From NCBI RefSeq assembly GCF_023515955.1, contig NZ_CP097322.1, positions 6,992,501-7,056,500 of the forward strand: a DNA stretch of 64,000 nt, in the 5' to 3' direction. Position numbers and translations under genes: made by a program. Of this stretch, positions 42,922 to 51,015 are shown piece after piece (within the stretch, counting starts at the first letter, position 1; each line of letters starts with the position of its first letter). The notes under the pieces were generated by a model that was given only the letters and a program-made list of their open reading frames with translations, ran no database searches and was not told the DNA's origin. The stretch is from Streptomyces sp. RerS4 (GTDB lineage Bacteria; Actinomycetota; Actinomycetes; Streptomycetales; Streptomycetaceae).

Positions 42922-44230
42922 AGTAATTCCATAGCCCTTCGTTCTTGTCGAAGAAGCCGACGGCCTCTTCGGTGCCATCGGCGTGCATACGCCAGATCTC
43001 GGCATGGTCCGGGAAGGCGGTGGGCTTGGCCTCCCACTCCGGGACGCCCCCGCCGGTGTAGCCGGTGCCGAGGAACGGGTCGTCCCAGGCCCGTCCGGGG
43101 CTCTGGCCGGCCATGCCGGCGACGTGGTCGGCCAGCCCCTGGTCGCCGACCGCGCCGAGGGTCGCATCGGCCCGCATGCCGTGCGGTGACGGGAAGCGCA
43201 GCTGGTACGCCTCGGACGCGCCCGGCGGGACGGGCGTCCACCCGGCCCCGCCGTCGTCAAGGGCGAGCCCGTCGCGCAGCTCGTCCATGCTGCGCAGGTC
43301 GGCGGTGTCGGAGCCGCGCGCGATGGAGCCGCGGAACTCGCCGGGGTCGAAGTCGCGCCCGCCGAGCGTCGTGTCGTTGTCCAGGTAGGCCTGCGCGACC
43401 TCGGGCTTGAGCACCTTGGTCACCATACGGCCGTCGTCGAGCTTGATGCCGTCACGGACCCCGACGACCTCGCGAGCCTGCGGCTCGGTCAGGTCGTTGG
43501 TACGGGTGAGCCGGAGCTTGTCATGCTCGGAACGGTCCAGGCCGCGTGCCGCCAGCTGGTCGTCGATTTCCTCGTGATAGCTGGGGCCGTCGCGTAGCGC
43601 GCTGTTGTCGTACTGTTCGGCTCCACCGGGGCCCTCGGCGGCGTCGGCCTCGTTCTCGGTGGGGGCGGCGGGGTCCTGAGCCTCTGCTGCCGTCGGCTCG
43701 GGAGCGTCGATCGGCGCGGTCGGTTCCGGGGCTTCGTCGGCGGAGCGCGGGGCGTCTCCTGGGGGCTTTGGGGTTTCGGCCGGCTCGGGGGCGTCCGTGG
43801 GTGCTGTGGGTTCCGGGGCTTCGTCGGCAGAGGGCGGGGCGTCCGTAGGCGGTTCCGTAGCCTCGGCCTGCTCTGGAGCAGGCTCAGGTGTGAGCGGCTC
43901 GGGGGCGTCCGTCGGTGCGGTCGGTTCCGGGGCCTCATCAGACGAGGCGTCTGTAGGCGGCTTCGTACCCTCAGCCGGCTCGGGAGCAGCCTCCGTCGTG
44001 GCCTCGGGCGCGGCCGGCTCGGGGACCTCCGTCGGTGCCGTGGGCTCCGGGGCCTCATCAGCCGGACCCGAAGCCTCAGTCGGCGGCTCCGGGGCCTCGT
44101 CGGCCGGGGGTGTGGTGTCGCCGGGTGGCTTAGGAGCATCGTCGACCGGCGCGGCCGGCTCCGGGGCCTCATCGGCCGGAGGCGGAGCTTCGGGTGCCGG
44201 TGGGAGCTCTTCGCGGGGACGGTCGCTCAT
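42914..44230 (-). CDS. Toxin-like protein with long Pro/Glu/Ala repeat region
   Basis: A 438-residue protein. Residues 12-195 are imperfect repeats around EAPEPTAPTDAPEP, a stiff linker or surface tail. The rest (195-438) has segments DQLAARGLDRSEHDKLRLTR, VVGVRDGIKLDDGRMVTKVL and WTPVPPGASEAYQLRF, and ends in EIWRMHADGTEEAVGFFDKN. This end resembles C-terminal domains in polymorphic-toxin-like actinobacterial proteins, but the catalytic family is unknown to me. There is no signal peptide. A tiny upstream frame is coupled to it by ATGA. Confidence 0.6.
   Translation of the reverse strand: MSDRPREELPPAPEAPPPADEAPEPAAPVDDAPKPPGDTTPPADEAPEPPTEASGPADEAPEPTAPTEVPEPAAPEATTEAAPEPAEGTKPPTDASSDEAPEPTAPTDAPEPLTPEPAPEQAEATEPPTDAPPSADEAPEPTAPTDAPEPAETPKPPGDAPRSADEAPEPTAPIDAPEPTAAEAQDPAAPTENEADAAEGPGGAEQYDNSALRDGPSYHEEIDDQLAARGLDRSEHDKLRLTRTNDLTEPQAREVVGVRDGIKLDDGRMVTKVLKPEVAQAYLDNDTTLGGRDFDPGEFRGSIARGSDTADLRSMDELRDGLALDDGGAGWTPVPPGASEAYQLRFPSPHGMRADATLGAVGDQGLADHVAGMAGQSPGRAWDDPFLGTGYTGGGVPEWEAKPTAFPDHAEIWRMHADGTEEAVGFFDKNEGLWNYYD
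43646..44197. repeat. Degenerate coding repeat (EAPEPTAPTDAPEP)n
   Basis: About nine imperfect copies of a 20-30 residue unit containing ADEAPEPTAP fill this part of the toxin-like gene. The DNA is low in complexity and may vary in length between strains. Confidence 0.7.
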
Positions 44231-44331
44231 GGGGTCGCTTCGGGAACGCCGATGAGCGCGGGGCGGTCGTTGCGGTCGACGTAGGCGAAGGCGTGGGAGG
44301 CGCGGTTCGCCTTGTAGTACTCGATCATCAT
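44227..44331 (-). CDS. Tiny coupled ORF, perhaps the end of a lost gene
   Basis: Thirty-four codons from ATG 44331 read MMIEYYKANRASHAFAYVD then RNDRPALIGVPEATP and stop with an ATGA overlap onto the toxin-like gene. The frame is open upstream only as RSLR and has no known start or ribosome binding site. Coupling suggests it is the 3' end of a truncated upstream gene rather than a separate peptide. Confidence 0.4.
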   Translation of the reverse strand: MMIEYYKANRASHAFAYVDRNDRPALIGVPEATP

Positions 44332-44439
44332 CCGAAGGCTACGTTGCCCCGCGGTGGTGGAACCGGCCGGGGTCGGCGACAACTATGAGGAGCGGTCCCC
44401 GACATGGGTTGCAGCGACGCAGTCTGTCCTCGCCGCTGC

Positions 44440-45006
44440 CCGTCCTCCAGATGGACCCCCGACGGACGTCCGTGGTCACGGCTTGCGTCCCACAACGGCG
44501 TCGCGACGGAGGGGTAGGCGAGGTGGTTCCACACCGGTGCGCGTCGGGGCTCGCCGCGCGGGCCGAAAACGCGCGGTCCCCACCCCCACGCACGGCCGGG
44601 TCGAGCACCGCCCGGACCGCGGGCCATGTCGGCGTGCTTGCCCTGGACGAGGAGGGCCGCGGGTGCCGCGCTCAGTCGGGCGCCAGTGGTTCGTACATGG
44701 ATCGGTGGCCGTGACGGGGTGAGGGAGTCCAGCGCGCCGCCGGGATGGACCACCACGCTCGTCACCGTGCTGCCGGCCGCCCGCAGGCGGCGGTCGAGTT
44801 CCACGCCGAAGTACATCTGTGCCAACTTGCAGCGTCCGCAAGTGTGCTTGGGCTGGTAGTCCGTCAGCGACTGCAGGTCGTCCGTCGACCACGAGCAACC
44901 TGCGCCCCGGGCCGCCCCCGGTCTTCCGCTGCTCCGCCTCGAAGCGCACCCGCGCCTCGGCGTCCGGGGCGCCGAGCCTGCGCGGCTCGCCCGATGTGAT
45001 CACCAC
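44440..45006 (-). pseudogene. Short-chain dehydrogenase pseudogene
   Basis: The C-terminal two-thirds of an SDR are spread over two frames. The upper part (45006-44880) reads VITSGEPRRLGAPDAEARVRF in one frame. The lower part (about 44880-44440) reads TDYQPKHTCGRCKLAQMYFG then VELDRRLRAAGSTVTSVVVHPGG in another. The active-site YxxxK should be YGRSK; here it is CGRCK, so the catalytic Tyr is lost. The NAD-binding N-terminus is missing. It is an inactive remnant. Confidence 0.6.
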
Positions 45007-45075
45007 GGACCGGCCGTACTACCGCCTCGCCGGCACAGGGGCACCCGGGGAAGGGATCCCTGCGCCGGGGTGTGA

Positions 45076-45651
45076 TCACTGACCCACTCGGCCGTCGATC
45101 CGCTCGCGCAGCAGGTCGGCGTGGCCGCAGTGCCGTGCGTACTCGGCGATCTGCGCCACCAGGATCTCCCGAAGCGGCGCCTCCCCGGTCCGCGTGCCGA
45201 GGTCGGCGAAGCCGGCGATGAAACGGTCGGTCACTTCCCTCTCGGTCCGCCAATGGTGCCAGGCGTCCTCCACGACCGCCGGGTCGGCGATCGCGCCGTT
45301 CCAGTCACCGTCGCGGTCTTCGGCGGTCCGGTAGATCCTGGGCGAGTCCTCGCCGGCCATCCGGCGGAAGTGCCGTTCGTCCTCGGCCATGTGCCGCACC
45401 AGCCCGAGCAGGGACATCGTGGACGGCGGTACGGAGCGCTGGGCCATCTGCTCGGCGTTCAAGCCCGCACACTTCATCTCGATGGTGAGGCGGAAGTAGC
45501 GCAGACTCTCCAGCAGCGCGCCGCGTTCGTCGACCGTCTCGGCTTCGGTCTCGCGCGGGTCGTCGTCCGGGTCCACCCACATGTCGGGGTAGATGGTGGA
45601 CGGGGTCCACCGAGTCACCACTGCTTCGTTGTTGCGCTCGTCTGAGTCCAT
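45076..45651 (-). CDS. DinB family (DUF664-like) protein
   Basis: A 191-residue DinB-fold protein from ATG 45651. The four-helix pattern and the His motifs LVRHMAEDERHFRRM and EYARHCGHADLLRERIDG give the expected metal-binding triad (His in helix 2 and two His at the C-terminus). Members act as thiol-dependent transferases (mycothiol or bacillithiol). A WTPSTIYPDMWVDPDDD arm precedes the bundle. The true start could be upstream, where the frame remains open, but ATG 45651 fits the length. It lies downstream of the RiPP operon on the same strand, separated by 222 bases. Confidence 0.75.
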   Translation of the reverse strand: MDSDERNNEAVVTRWTPSTIYPDMWVDPDDDPRETEAETVDERGALLESLRYFRLTIEMKCAGLNAEQMAQRSVPPSTMSLLGLVRHMAEDERHFRRMAGEDSPRIYRTAEDRDGDWNGAIADPAVVEDAWHHWRTEREVTDRFIAGFADLGTRTGEAPLREILVAQIAEYARHCGHADLLRERIDGRVGQ

Positions 45652-45873
45652 GGGTGCATCGTGGTGCGCGTCGACTCCGTCCGCCACTGAATTCTCCGAC
45701 CGGACCACCTGCCACCGCCTCACCACTGGCGCCTGGAAGGTCCTGCAGTGCGGCGACCCGACAGCCGGCGGCTCCGGGACGTGACCATCGCGCAACGCTG
45801 AGAACGAAGACGCACACCTACGGTTCACGCTGTGACCGTCTGCCGGAACGGGGCCTGCGCATCCCGCCGGGGC

Positions 45874-47034
45874 CTACGCCCGTCGCGATGTGCGCAGGGC
45901 GCGGGGGAGGTTGTCGTGGATGCGGCGTAGGGCGTGCTCGAAGTAGATCTTGTAGCCGGCGCAGTAGTAGTCCTTCGTCTCCAGGATCTTCGCGTCCTTG
46001 AGCGAATGGAACATGCAGCCGCTGTAGCACAGGTCGAAGAAGGCGCACTTCGAGCAGGTGGCCAGCACCTTGCTCTCGCGCGCCTCGATCCCGTTGAACA
46101 GCACCGTCCGCGCGACGTGCTCCGGCTCCATCTCGTGGATGTTGCCGTAGCGGAACGACGGCTCGCCCTGGAACATGCCGCAGGGGAAGAGGTCGCCGTC
46201 GGGTGAGATGCCGAGGAAGAAGCGATGGCAGCTCAGGGTGTAGAAGCAGCTCTGGGCCACCGCGTCACCGAGGATGCGGGCGATGTGCTGGCCGAACGGC
46301 TCGATGGAGATCTTCGGATCCGGGTCGTCGAACCAGGCGTCGAACATCCGCACCAGGAAGTGCCCGTACTCTTCGGCGCTGATGCCCAGGTCGGCCCCCA
46401 GGGCGGTGTCGGCCAGCCCGGAACGCGTCAGGGGGTTGATCTTCATGTGGATGCGCCGACTGGTGAACTCCTCGTAGACGGCCTCCGGTTCCCCGACGTT
46501 GTTGCGGTTCACCGTCACGATCGCGCCGGCCGCCCGTCCCCGTTCCTGCAGGCGCCTCGCGGCGTCCACGGTCGTCGCGTGCCCGCCCGCGCCGGAGCCG
46601 CGGCGGCTGCCCTCGTTGAGTACGGGAAGCATCCGCCGCAGCTTCCGGGACGCGTCGTTGAGCTCGGGCGGGCCGTCGAGGCTCAGGCCGATGCTCACGT
46701 CGTTGGCCAGCAGGAACTCCAGCATGTCGTCGTCGAGGTGGGTGCCGTTGGTCTGCGTGGAGTTGGTGTACGCGACTTCGGTGGTGCCGGCCCGCTGCTC
46801 GGCGAAGACACGCTCGAAGAAGCCGCGGCCGCGCAGCAGCGGCTCTCCGCCGTGCCACACGAAGTGGACCGACTCGAAGAAGTCCGAGTCGAGGAAGGCG
46901 CGCACCACCCGGCGGGCGGTCTCGTCCGTCATCTTCTTGTGGAAGACGGACGGCTCGATGAAGCAGTAGCGGCACTGCATGTCACAGGCGTTCGTCACCT
47001 TGATGATCAGAGTGACGTGAGGACTGAGCATCAT
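45874..47034 (-). CDS. Radical SAM/SPASM peptide maturase
   Basis: A 386-residue radical SAM enzyme. The [4Fe-4S] motif is CDMQCRYC with Cys17, Cys21 and Cys24. The C-terminal SPASM part has Cys263, 269 and 285 (SCHRFFLGISPDGDLFPCGM) and Cys327, 330, 336, 340 and 358 (CSKCAFFDLCYSGC), enough for two auxiliary clusters. Family members crosslink, epimerise or form thioethers in ribosomal peptides. Its ATG overlaps the methyltransferase stop by four bases. It is the last gene of the operon. A role on the Tyr-x-Val repeats of the second precursor is plausible but not shown. Confidence 0.9.
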   Translation of the reverse strand: MMLSPHVTLIIKVTNACDMQCRYCFIEPSVFHKKMTDETARRVVRAFLDSDFFESVHFVWHGGEPLLRGRGFFERVFAEQRAGTTEVAYTNSTQTNGTHLDDDMLEFLLANDVSIGLSLDGPPELNDASRKLRRMLPVLNEGSRRGSGAGGHATTVDAARRLQERGRAAGAIVTVNRNNVGEPEAVYEEFTSRRIHMKINPLTRSGLADTALGADLGISAEEYGHFLVRMFDAWFDDPDPKISIEPFGQHIARILGDAVAQSCFYTLSCHRFFLGISPDGDLFPCGMFQGEPSFRYGNIHEMEPEHVARTVLFNGIEARESKVLATCSKCAFFDLCYSGCMFHSLKDAKILETKDYYCAGYKIYFEHALRRIHDNLPRALRTSRRA

Positions 47035-47672
47035 CCCCGCACCAGCCTTTCGAGACGTCGCTCAACGCGCTCGAGGCGCCGGTCCGCGTCCGCGAGCGCC
47101 CTGCCGCCCGCCGGGGAGTTCCGGGGCGCCTCGATCACGACGAGGCCGTAGGGGTTGCCGAAGTAGTCGTACTCGCGGACGGTGCACGGATAGCCCGAGA
47201 AGTCGGACGCGTACCACTGCGAGCGGTGGTGGTCCGGCTCTTCGCGGCCCTCCCGACGCCAGCCGTCGCCGAGCGGGATGCGGACCACGACGACCCCGCA
47301 CAGGCCCGCCGCCGCGTCGAGCAGCGCCCGGCCGTCGTCCTTGGGCAGGTGCTCGATGACGTCGCCGAAGAGGATGACGTCGTAGGAATGCTCGGCGGCA
47401 CGCCGGGGCACCAGCCGGCGGATGTCGCCGACGAGGATCTCCGTATAGAGGTGTCGGGCGTGCGGCTGCACCCGCTTCTCGTCGATCTCGATGCCGTCGA
47501 TGCGGACGGCCCACTCCGAGGGCTGGACGCGGCCGGACCACACGTCGAGGTACTGGCGCAGCAGGCCGCCCCAGAGTCCGAAGCCGATCCCGGCGTCGAG
47601 GACCGCCGACGGCCGGCGTTCGACGATCGTCTGCAGGCAGTCCTCCATGCCCTTCCAGATGCTCAACGGCAC
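47031..47672 (-). CDS. Class I SAM-dependent methyltransferase
   Basis: A 213-residue methyltransferase from GTG 47672, with motif I in VLDAGIGFGLWGGLL and a following acidic motif IDGIEIDEKRV. The DVIEHLPKDDGRALLDA segment is motif IV/post-motif. It uses S-adenosylmethionine. The acceptor is unknown; because it is embedded between the glycosyltransferase (10-base overlap) and the radical SAM gene (ATGA overlap), a sugar or peptide product of this operon is likely. Confidence 0.82.
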   Translation of the reverse strand: MPLSIWKGMEDCLQTIVERRPSAVLDAGIGFGLWGGLLRQYLDVWSGRVQPSEWAVRIDGIEIDEKRVQPHARHLYTEILVGDIRRLVPRRAAEHSYDVILFGDVIEHLPKDDGRALLDAAAGLCGVVVVRIPLGDGWRREGREEPDHHRSQWYASDFSGYPCTVREYDYFGNPYGLVVIEAPRNSPAGGRALADADRRLERVERRLERLVRG

Positions 47673-48961
47673 GGCTCTCGCCCTTCGTCGTCGCGTTGTG
47701 GGGGCACGCACAGTGCCCGGCGCACTCCGGCTGCGAACTCGTCGTCGTACGCGCCGAAGCGTGCGTGGTCGCAGGCGTCCCAGAACCACCTCAGGGCGTC
47801 CGCAGCGTCCCGGTTGGCGATCTCCGCGAGCGGGGCATGCCACGCGGCGGGCAGTGCGACGCCGGCCGGAGCGACCGGTGGCCGCCCGAACATCGCAGCC
47901 CGTGGGACGTCGCCCGCGAGGTGCGAGAGCAGGCCGATGGTGGCGGAGCGGCCGAAGCGGCGCCTGGCCGTGGCCGACACCTCCTCGCGCCGGGGCGGTC
48001 GGGGGGCGCTCAGGACGTCGTAGACCGCCCGCAACAGGAGCTCCTCCTCGACGTGGGGCCTGCCGGTCTCCGGATCCGCCTCGACATCGACGAGCGTCCC
48101 GCCCACCTGGGCCAGGACCTCGGCGAAGCCGTCGTAGCGAGGCGCGATGGCGGGGGTGCCACAGGCCAGCGCCTCTGCCGGCGCCCGGCCGAACGTCTCG
48201 AAGTGGCTGGTGGAAGCGGTGACGAACACGTCGGCGACGTTGTAGAGATCGGCGAGCTGCTCGGGTGTGGGGTCGAGGACCAGGTGCACGCCGCAATCCC
48301 TGCCGAGTTCCCGGCGGGCGGCCGCGAGGTAGTCGTGGTCGACGAGATGGCTCGCGATCACGACCTGGAGGTCGGGGAAGAGCACGCGGGCCTTCAACCC
48401 GACCCGTAGGAGCCGGTAGAGGTCCTTGTCGGGCTGGGACCGCCCCGCGAACAGGAGCATCCTGCCCGGGGGGATCGACAGCTCCTCACGGGTCCTCGCG
48501 GCCCCGGGCCGCAGCCCGAAGAGGCCGTCGTCGATGCCGTACGGTTCCCCGACCGTCACCTGGAGGCCTCGCGCCGCGTAGAGGCCGGCCGAAGGCGTCG
48601 ACCCGAGGAAGACCCGGTCCTGCGGAGCGGCGAAACGCCGGTAGAGGGCGATGGCGCCGATGTCGTACCAGCACCGGGGGTTGAGGTACGGCAGTACGGT
48701 CGCGGTTCCCGCGAACCCGTGGGCCCGCAGGAGCGCGGCCCACAGGAACCCGCCGGGTCCCTCGGCGACGACGGCCGGCAGCGCGACGAAGTCGGCGAGG
48801 GCACCGACGAGACGCTCGAACGTCGGGAGGGCGGGAGGTCCGCCGTTGAGCGAGGGCGCGTCGGTCGCCAGGCGCACGGTCACCGGTACGTGCTCGCTCA
48901 GCCACCGGGCCTCCACGCTGCACGTGGTGTCGGTGTAGGGGAAGTAACCCACGGTGGGCAT
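47663..48961 (-). CDS. GT4-type glycosyltransferase
   Basis: A 432-residue GT-B glycosyltransferase. The C-terminal nucleotide-binding part has SHFETFGRAPAEALACGTPAIAP, the E-x7-E signature of family GT4. LLFAGRSQPDKDLYRLLRV before it is the start of that domain. The N-terminal acceptor domain begins PTVGYFPYTDTTCSVEARWL. No membrane helix. It would attach a sugar to the modified peptide. It starts 18 bases after the second precursor stop. RiPP operons with a GT4 enzyme are rarer than those with methyltransferases. Confidence 0.85.
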   Translation of the reverse strand: MPTVGYFPYTDTTCSVEARWLSEHVPVTVRLATDAPSLNGGPPALPTFERLVGALADFVALPAVVAEGPGGFLWAALLRAHGFAGTATVLPYLNPRCWYDIGAIALYRRFAAPQDRVFLGSTPSAGLYAARGLQVTVGEPYGIDDGLFGLRPGAARTREELSIPPGRMLLFAGRSQPDKDLYRLLRVGLKARVLFPDLQVVIASHLVDHDYLAAARRELGRDCGVHLVLDPTPEQLADLYNVADVFVTASTSHFETFGRAPAEALACGTPAIAPRYDGFAEVLAQVGGTLVDVEADPETGRPHVEEELLLRAVYDVLSAPRPPRREEVSATARRRFGRSATIGLLSHLAGDVPRAAMFGRPPVAPAGVALPAAWHAPLAEIANRDAADALRWFWDACDHARFGAYDDEFAAGVRRALCVPPQRDDEGREPCR

Positions 48962-48979
48962 GGGGGCGATCGTTCCCGC

Positions 48980-49318
48980 CTACTGCCCGCCACCGGGCGG
49001 CTCTTCGGATTCCTTGGGCTCCTTGGCCGGCCTGGACGCCTCGGACGCCTTGGACTCCTCGGACCTCTCGGACTCCTCGACGGCGGGCCGGACCAGCACG
49101 TCGTAGGACGGCGGCTGGAAGGGGGGCACGGTCCGCACCAGAACCTCGTAGTCATGCCGCAGCTCCGGCTGGGACCGCACCAGCACGTCGTAGTCGGGCG
49201 ACAGCCCGCGTCGCGGTTCCGGCCCGGCCTTGAGCTCGTCGATCGTCTTGCGCAGGGCCCGTACTTCCTTCAGCAGTTCCGCCAGCTCCTGCTCACGTTC
49301 CTGGTCAGAGTTCGCCAT
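48980..49318 (-). CDS. Putative RiPP precursor with three Y(D/E)VLVR repeats
   Basis: A 112-residue protein. The first 30 residues (REQELAELLKEVRALRKTID) form a helical leader-like or coiled-coil segment. The middle has three copies of the same hexapeptide: Tyr43-DVLVR, Tyr57-EVLVR and Tyr72-DVLVR, spaced 14-15 residues, with Pro-rich spacers. The tail is Ser/Glu/Lys-rich and disordered. Regular aromatic-x-Val repeats after a helical leader suggest a multi-core precursor for a radical SAM crosslinking enzyme. There is no recognised family. It lies 2 bases downstream of the lyase-kinase gene and 18 before the glycosyltransferase. A structural or recruiting role is the alternative. Confidence 0.55.
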   Translation of the reverse strand: MANSDQEREQELAELLKEVRALRKTIDELKAGPEPRRGLSPDYDVLVRSQPELRHDYEVLVRTVPPFQPPSYDVLVRPAVEESERSEESKASEASRPAKEPKESEEPPGGGQ

Positions 49319-49320
49319 TC

Positions 49321-50700
49321 CTACCTCGCTGGTGGTCTACGGATGTCAGTGCTCGCGTCGTCGGGCGATCGCGGCGCCGCGTCGAGGAGAGCGCTCAGGC
49401 GCGCGAGGGCCCAGGCCTCCGCGTCGTCGCCCGGGTCCCGTTCGAGACAGGCGCGCAGGTCGACGTGCCGGTCGGCCCACCCGTTCCCGGGCCGGTCGTA
49501 GGGGTGGAGGACGGAGACGAGGAAGTGCGCCAGGTCCGAGCGCCGGGGGTCGTCCGGCTCGGGGGTGACGAAGAAGGTGCGGATCGGCGGCGCGTCGTCA
49601 CCGATCACGCCCGCGGCCTCGAAGTCCACCGCGCGCACGTCGTCGTCCGCGTCGACCAGGAAGTTCGCGAGTTTCGCGTCGCCGAGGTAGACGCCGGCCG
49701 CGTGGAACCGGTCGAGCAACGTCCACGCACGATCGAGGTGCCTGACGCGGAGCCGCCCGGTGAGCTTGTGGTGCAGGAGGCTGGTGCCGTCGACGTACTC
49801 CAGGACGAGCACGACCTTGCGGGGGACGTCCAACACGTCCAGCAGGGCAGGGGCCATGCGGTCCAGATGGCGTTCGGCGAGGATCCGGTAGCAGGCGAGT
49901 TCCCGGCGCAGGAGGTCGCAGCCGTCGGTTCCGTCCGGCTGCAGCTGCCCGCGATGGTAGCCGGCTTTCAGCACGACCTCCCGGAGGGTCTCGCCGGTCG
50001 TGTCCATGGCATGGAAGACGCCGCACTTCCCCTGCTGGGCCAGGGCGCGGAAAACGGGGTAACGGCGCAGGAAGCGCCGCACCTCGGCGTCCTCCGGCTC
50101 CGGGTCCGTGAACGCGGCGAGGAGGTCCGTCACACCCTCGGGGACGGCGTGGACGAGGCTGCTCCGGTTGTCCTCGACCTCGTGACGGCCCAACACGAGG
50201 GTGCGGCCGAGGTAGCAGCCGAAGCGGTAGTAGAGGGGGAGCCGGCCGCCGAACGGCCGGGCGCAGGGCACCGCGGGGCACTGGTCGCGGTACGGTCCGA
50301 GCGCGTCCTTCAACGTTTCCAGGAAGACGGCGTCGGGATGCGGCAGATAGACGACCAGGCATTTGCCGATCTGCGAGTACCCGTACGCCCCGGCGTTCAG
50401 CTGCTGGAGGGTCGCGACGTCCTTGACGTACTTGAAGTGCAGCCCGGCCCCCAGCAACAGCGGAGCCAGGCGGCACAACACCTCGCGGGCGTTGCCCGGG
50501 GTCATCGACACGTAGAGCTTCCACCCCTGGCCGATGCCGGGGGAGAGCGCTCCGCACGCGTACCAGTAGGTGGACTCGGTGAAGGGGATGCGGGCGTCGA
50601 GCTCCCGGGGGTGGGGCAGCGCCGGGACGACCGCCGCTTCCGCTTCCGCTGCCGCTGCCGCTCGGGCTCCGGGCGTGAGGGCGGTGCCGGCGCTCAGCAC
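49321..50700 (-). CDS. LanKC-like lyase-kinase lacking the cyclase domain
   Basis: A 459-residue protein. The first 215 residues match the lyase domain of class III/IV lanthipeptide synthetases: GWKLYVSMTPGNAREVLCRL, GLHFKYVKDVATLQQL, and YGYSQIGKCLVVYLP. A Ser/Thr kinase-like domain follows (Lys245 in VVLKAG; catalytic Asp341 in GVYLGDAKLANFL; metal Asp359 in VDFEAAG). The LanC cyclase, normally another 350-400 residues with zinc ligands, is absent. So it could phosphorylate and eliminate Ser/Thr in the peptide but not close thioether rings. GTG 50700 overlaps the precursor stop by 7 bases, marking the Thr-rich precursor as substrate. Confidence 0.85.
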   Translation of the reverse strand: MLSAGTALTPGARAAAAAEAEAAVVPALPHPRELDARIPFTESTYWYACGALSPGIGQGWKLYVSMTPGNAREVLCRLAPLLLGAGLHFKYVKDVATLQQLNAGAYGYSQIGKCLVVYLPHPDAVFLETLKDALGPYRDQCPAVPCARPFGGRLPLYYRFGCYLGRTLVLGRHEVEDNRSSLVHAVPEGVTDLLAAFTDPEPEDAEVRRFLRRYPVFRALAQQGKCGVFHAMDTTGETLREVVLKAGYHRGQLQPDGTDGCDLLRRELACYRILAERHLDRMAPALLDVLDVPRKVVLVLEYVDGTSLLHHKLTGRLRVRHLDRAWTLLDRFHAAGVYLGDAKLANFLVDADDDVRAVDFEAAGVIGDDAPPIRTFFVTPEPDDPRRSDLAHFLVSVLHPYDRPGNGWADRHVDLRACLERDPGDDAEAWALARLSALLDAAPRSPDDASTDIRRPPAR

Positions 50701-50957
50701 TCCACCAGAACCGTGGTGACGGTGACCGTGGTGATCGTGGGGGTGGCCGCCTCGTCGTCGGCCCCCGCGCGTGCGGGCAGGAGCGCGGCGAGGTCGCGCT
50801 CACCGGTCGCGAAGGTGAACAGGCGGCTCACCCGTTCCTCGTCCGTCTTCATCGCCTCAAGCTCGCGGATGACGGACTTGTACTTCTCGGGATCCTCGCG
50901 CATGGCTCGGATGACTTCGAGAATCGCCCGCTCGGTGTCGTTCTGGTCGTAGGCCAT
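50694..50957 (-). CDS. Putative RiPP precursor with Thr/Val-rich core ending in Cys
   Basis: An 87-residue peptide. Residues 1-60 are a helical, charged leader (RAILEVIRAMREDPEKYKSV, RELEAMKTDEERVSRLFTFA). After a short linker (PARAGADDE) the C-terminus is ATPTITTVTVTTVLVEC, with seven Thr and one terminal Cys. That is the usual shape of a RiPP precursor. It sits directly after the B12 radical SAM gene and directly before, overlapping, the lyase-kinase gene. The Thr residues are candidates for dehydration, and the Val/Ile/Thr carbons for radical methylation. An array of ribosome binding sites precedes it, implying high expression. Confidence 0.75.
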   Translation of the reverse strand: MAYDQNDTERAILEVIRAMREDPEKYKSVIRELEAMKTDEERVSRLFTFATGERDLAALLPARAGADDEAATPTITTVTVTTVLVEC

Positions 50958-50960
50958 GCT

Positions 50961-51003
50961 TCCTCCTGGTGGGGCTCCTGGTGGGGCTCCTGGTGGGGCT
51001 CCT
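50961..51003 (-). repeat. Tandem ribosome-binding-site array before the Thr-rich precursor
   Basis: On the minus strand three perfect 12-base copies of AGGAGCCCCACC are followed by AGGAGGA, ending 3 bases before the ATG at 50957. Each copy has an AGGAG Shine-Dalgarno core, so four cores stand in a row. The unit fills nearly the whole gap to the upstream gene. Confidence 0.85.
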
Positions 51004-51015
51004 GGGGTTGGGAAC

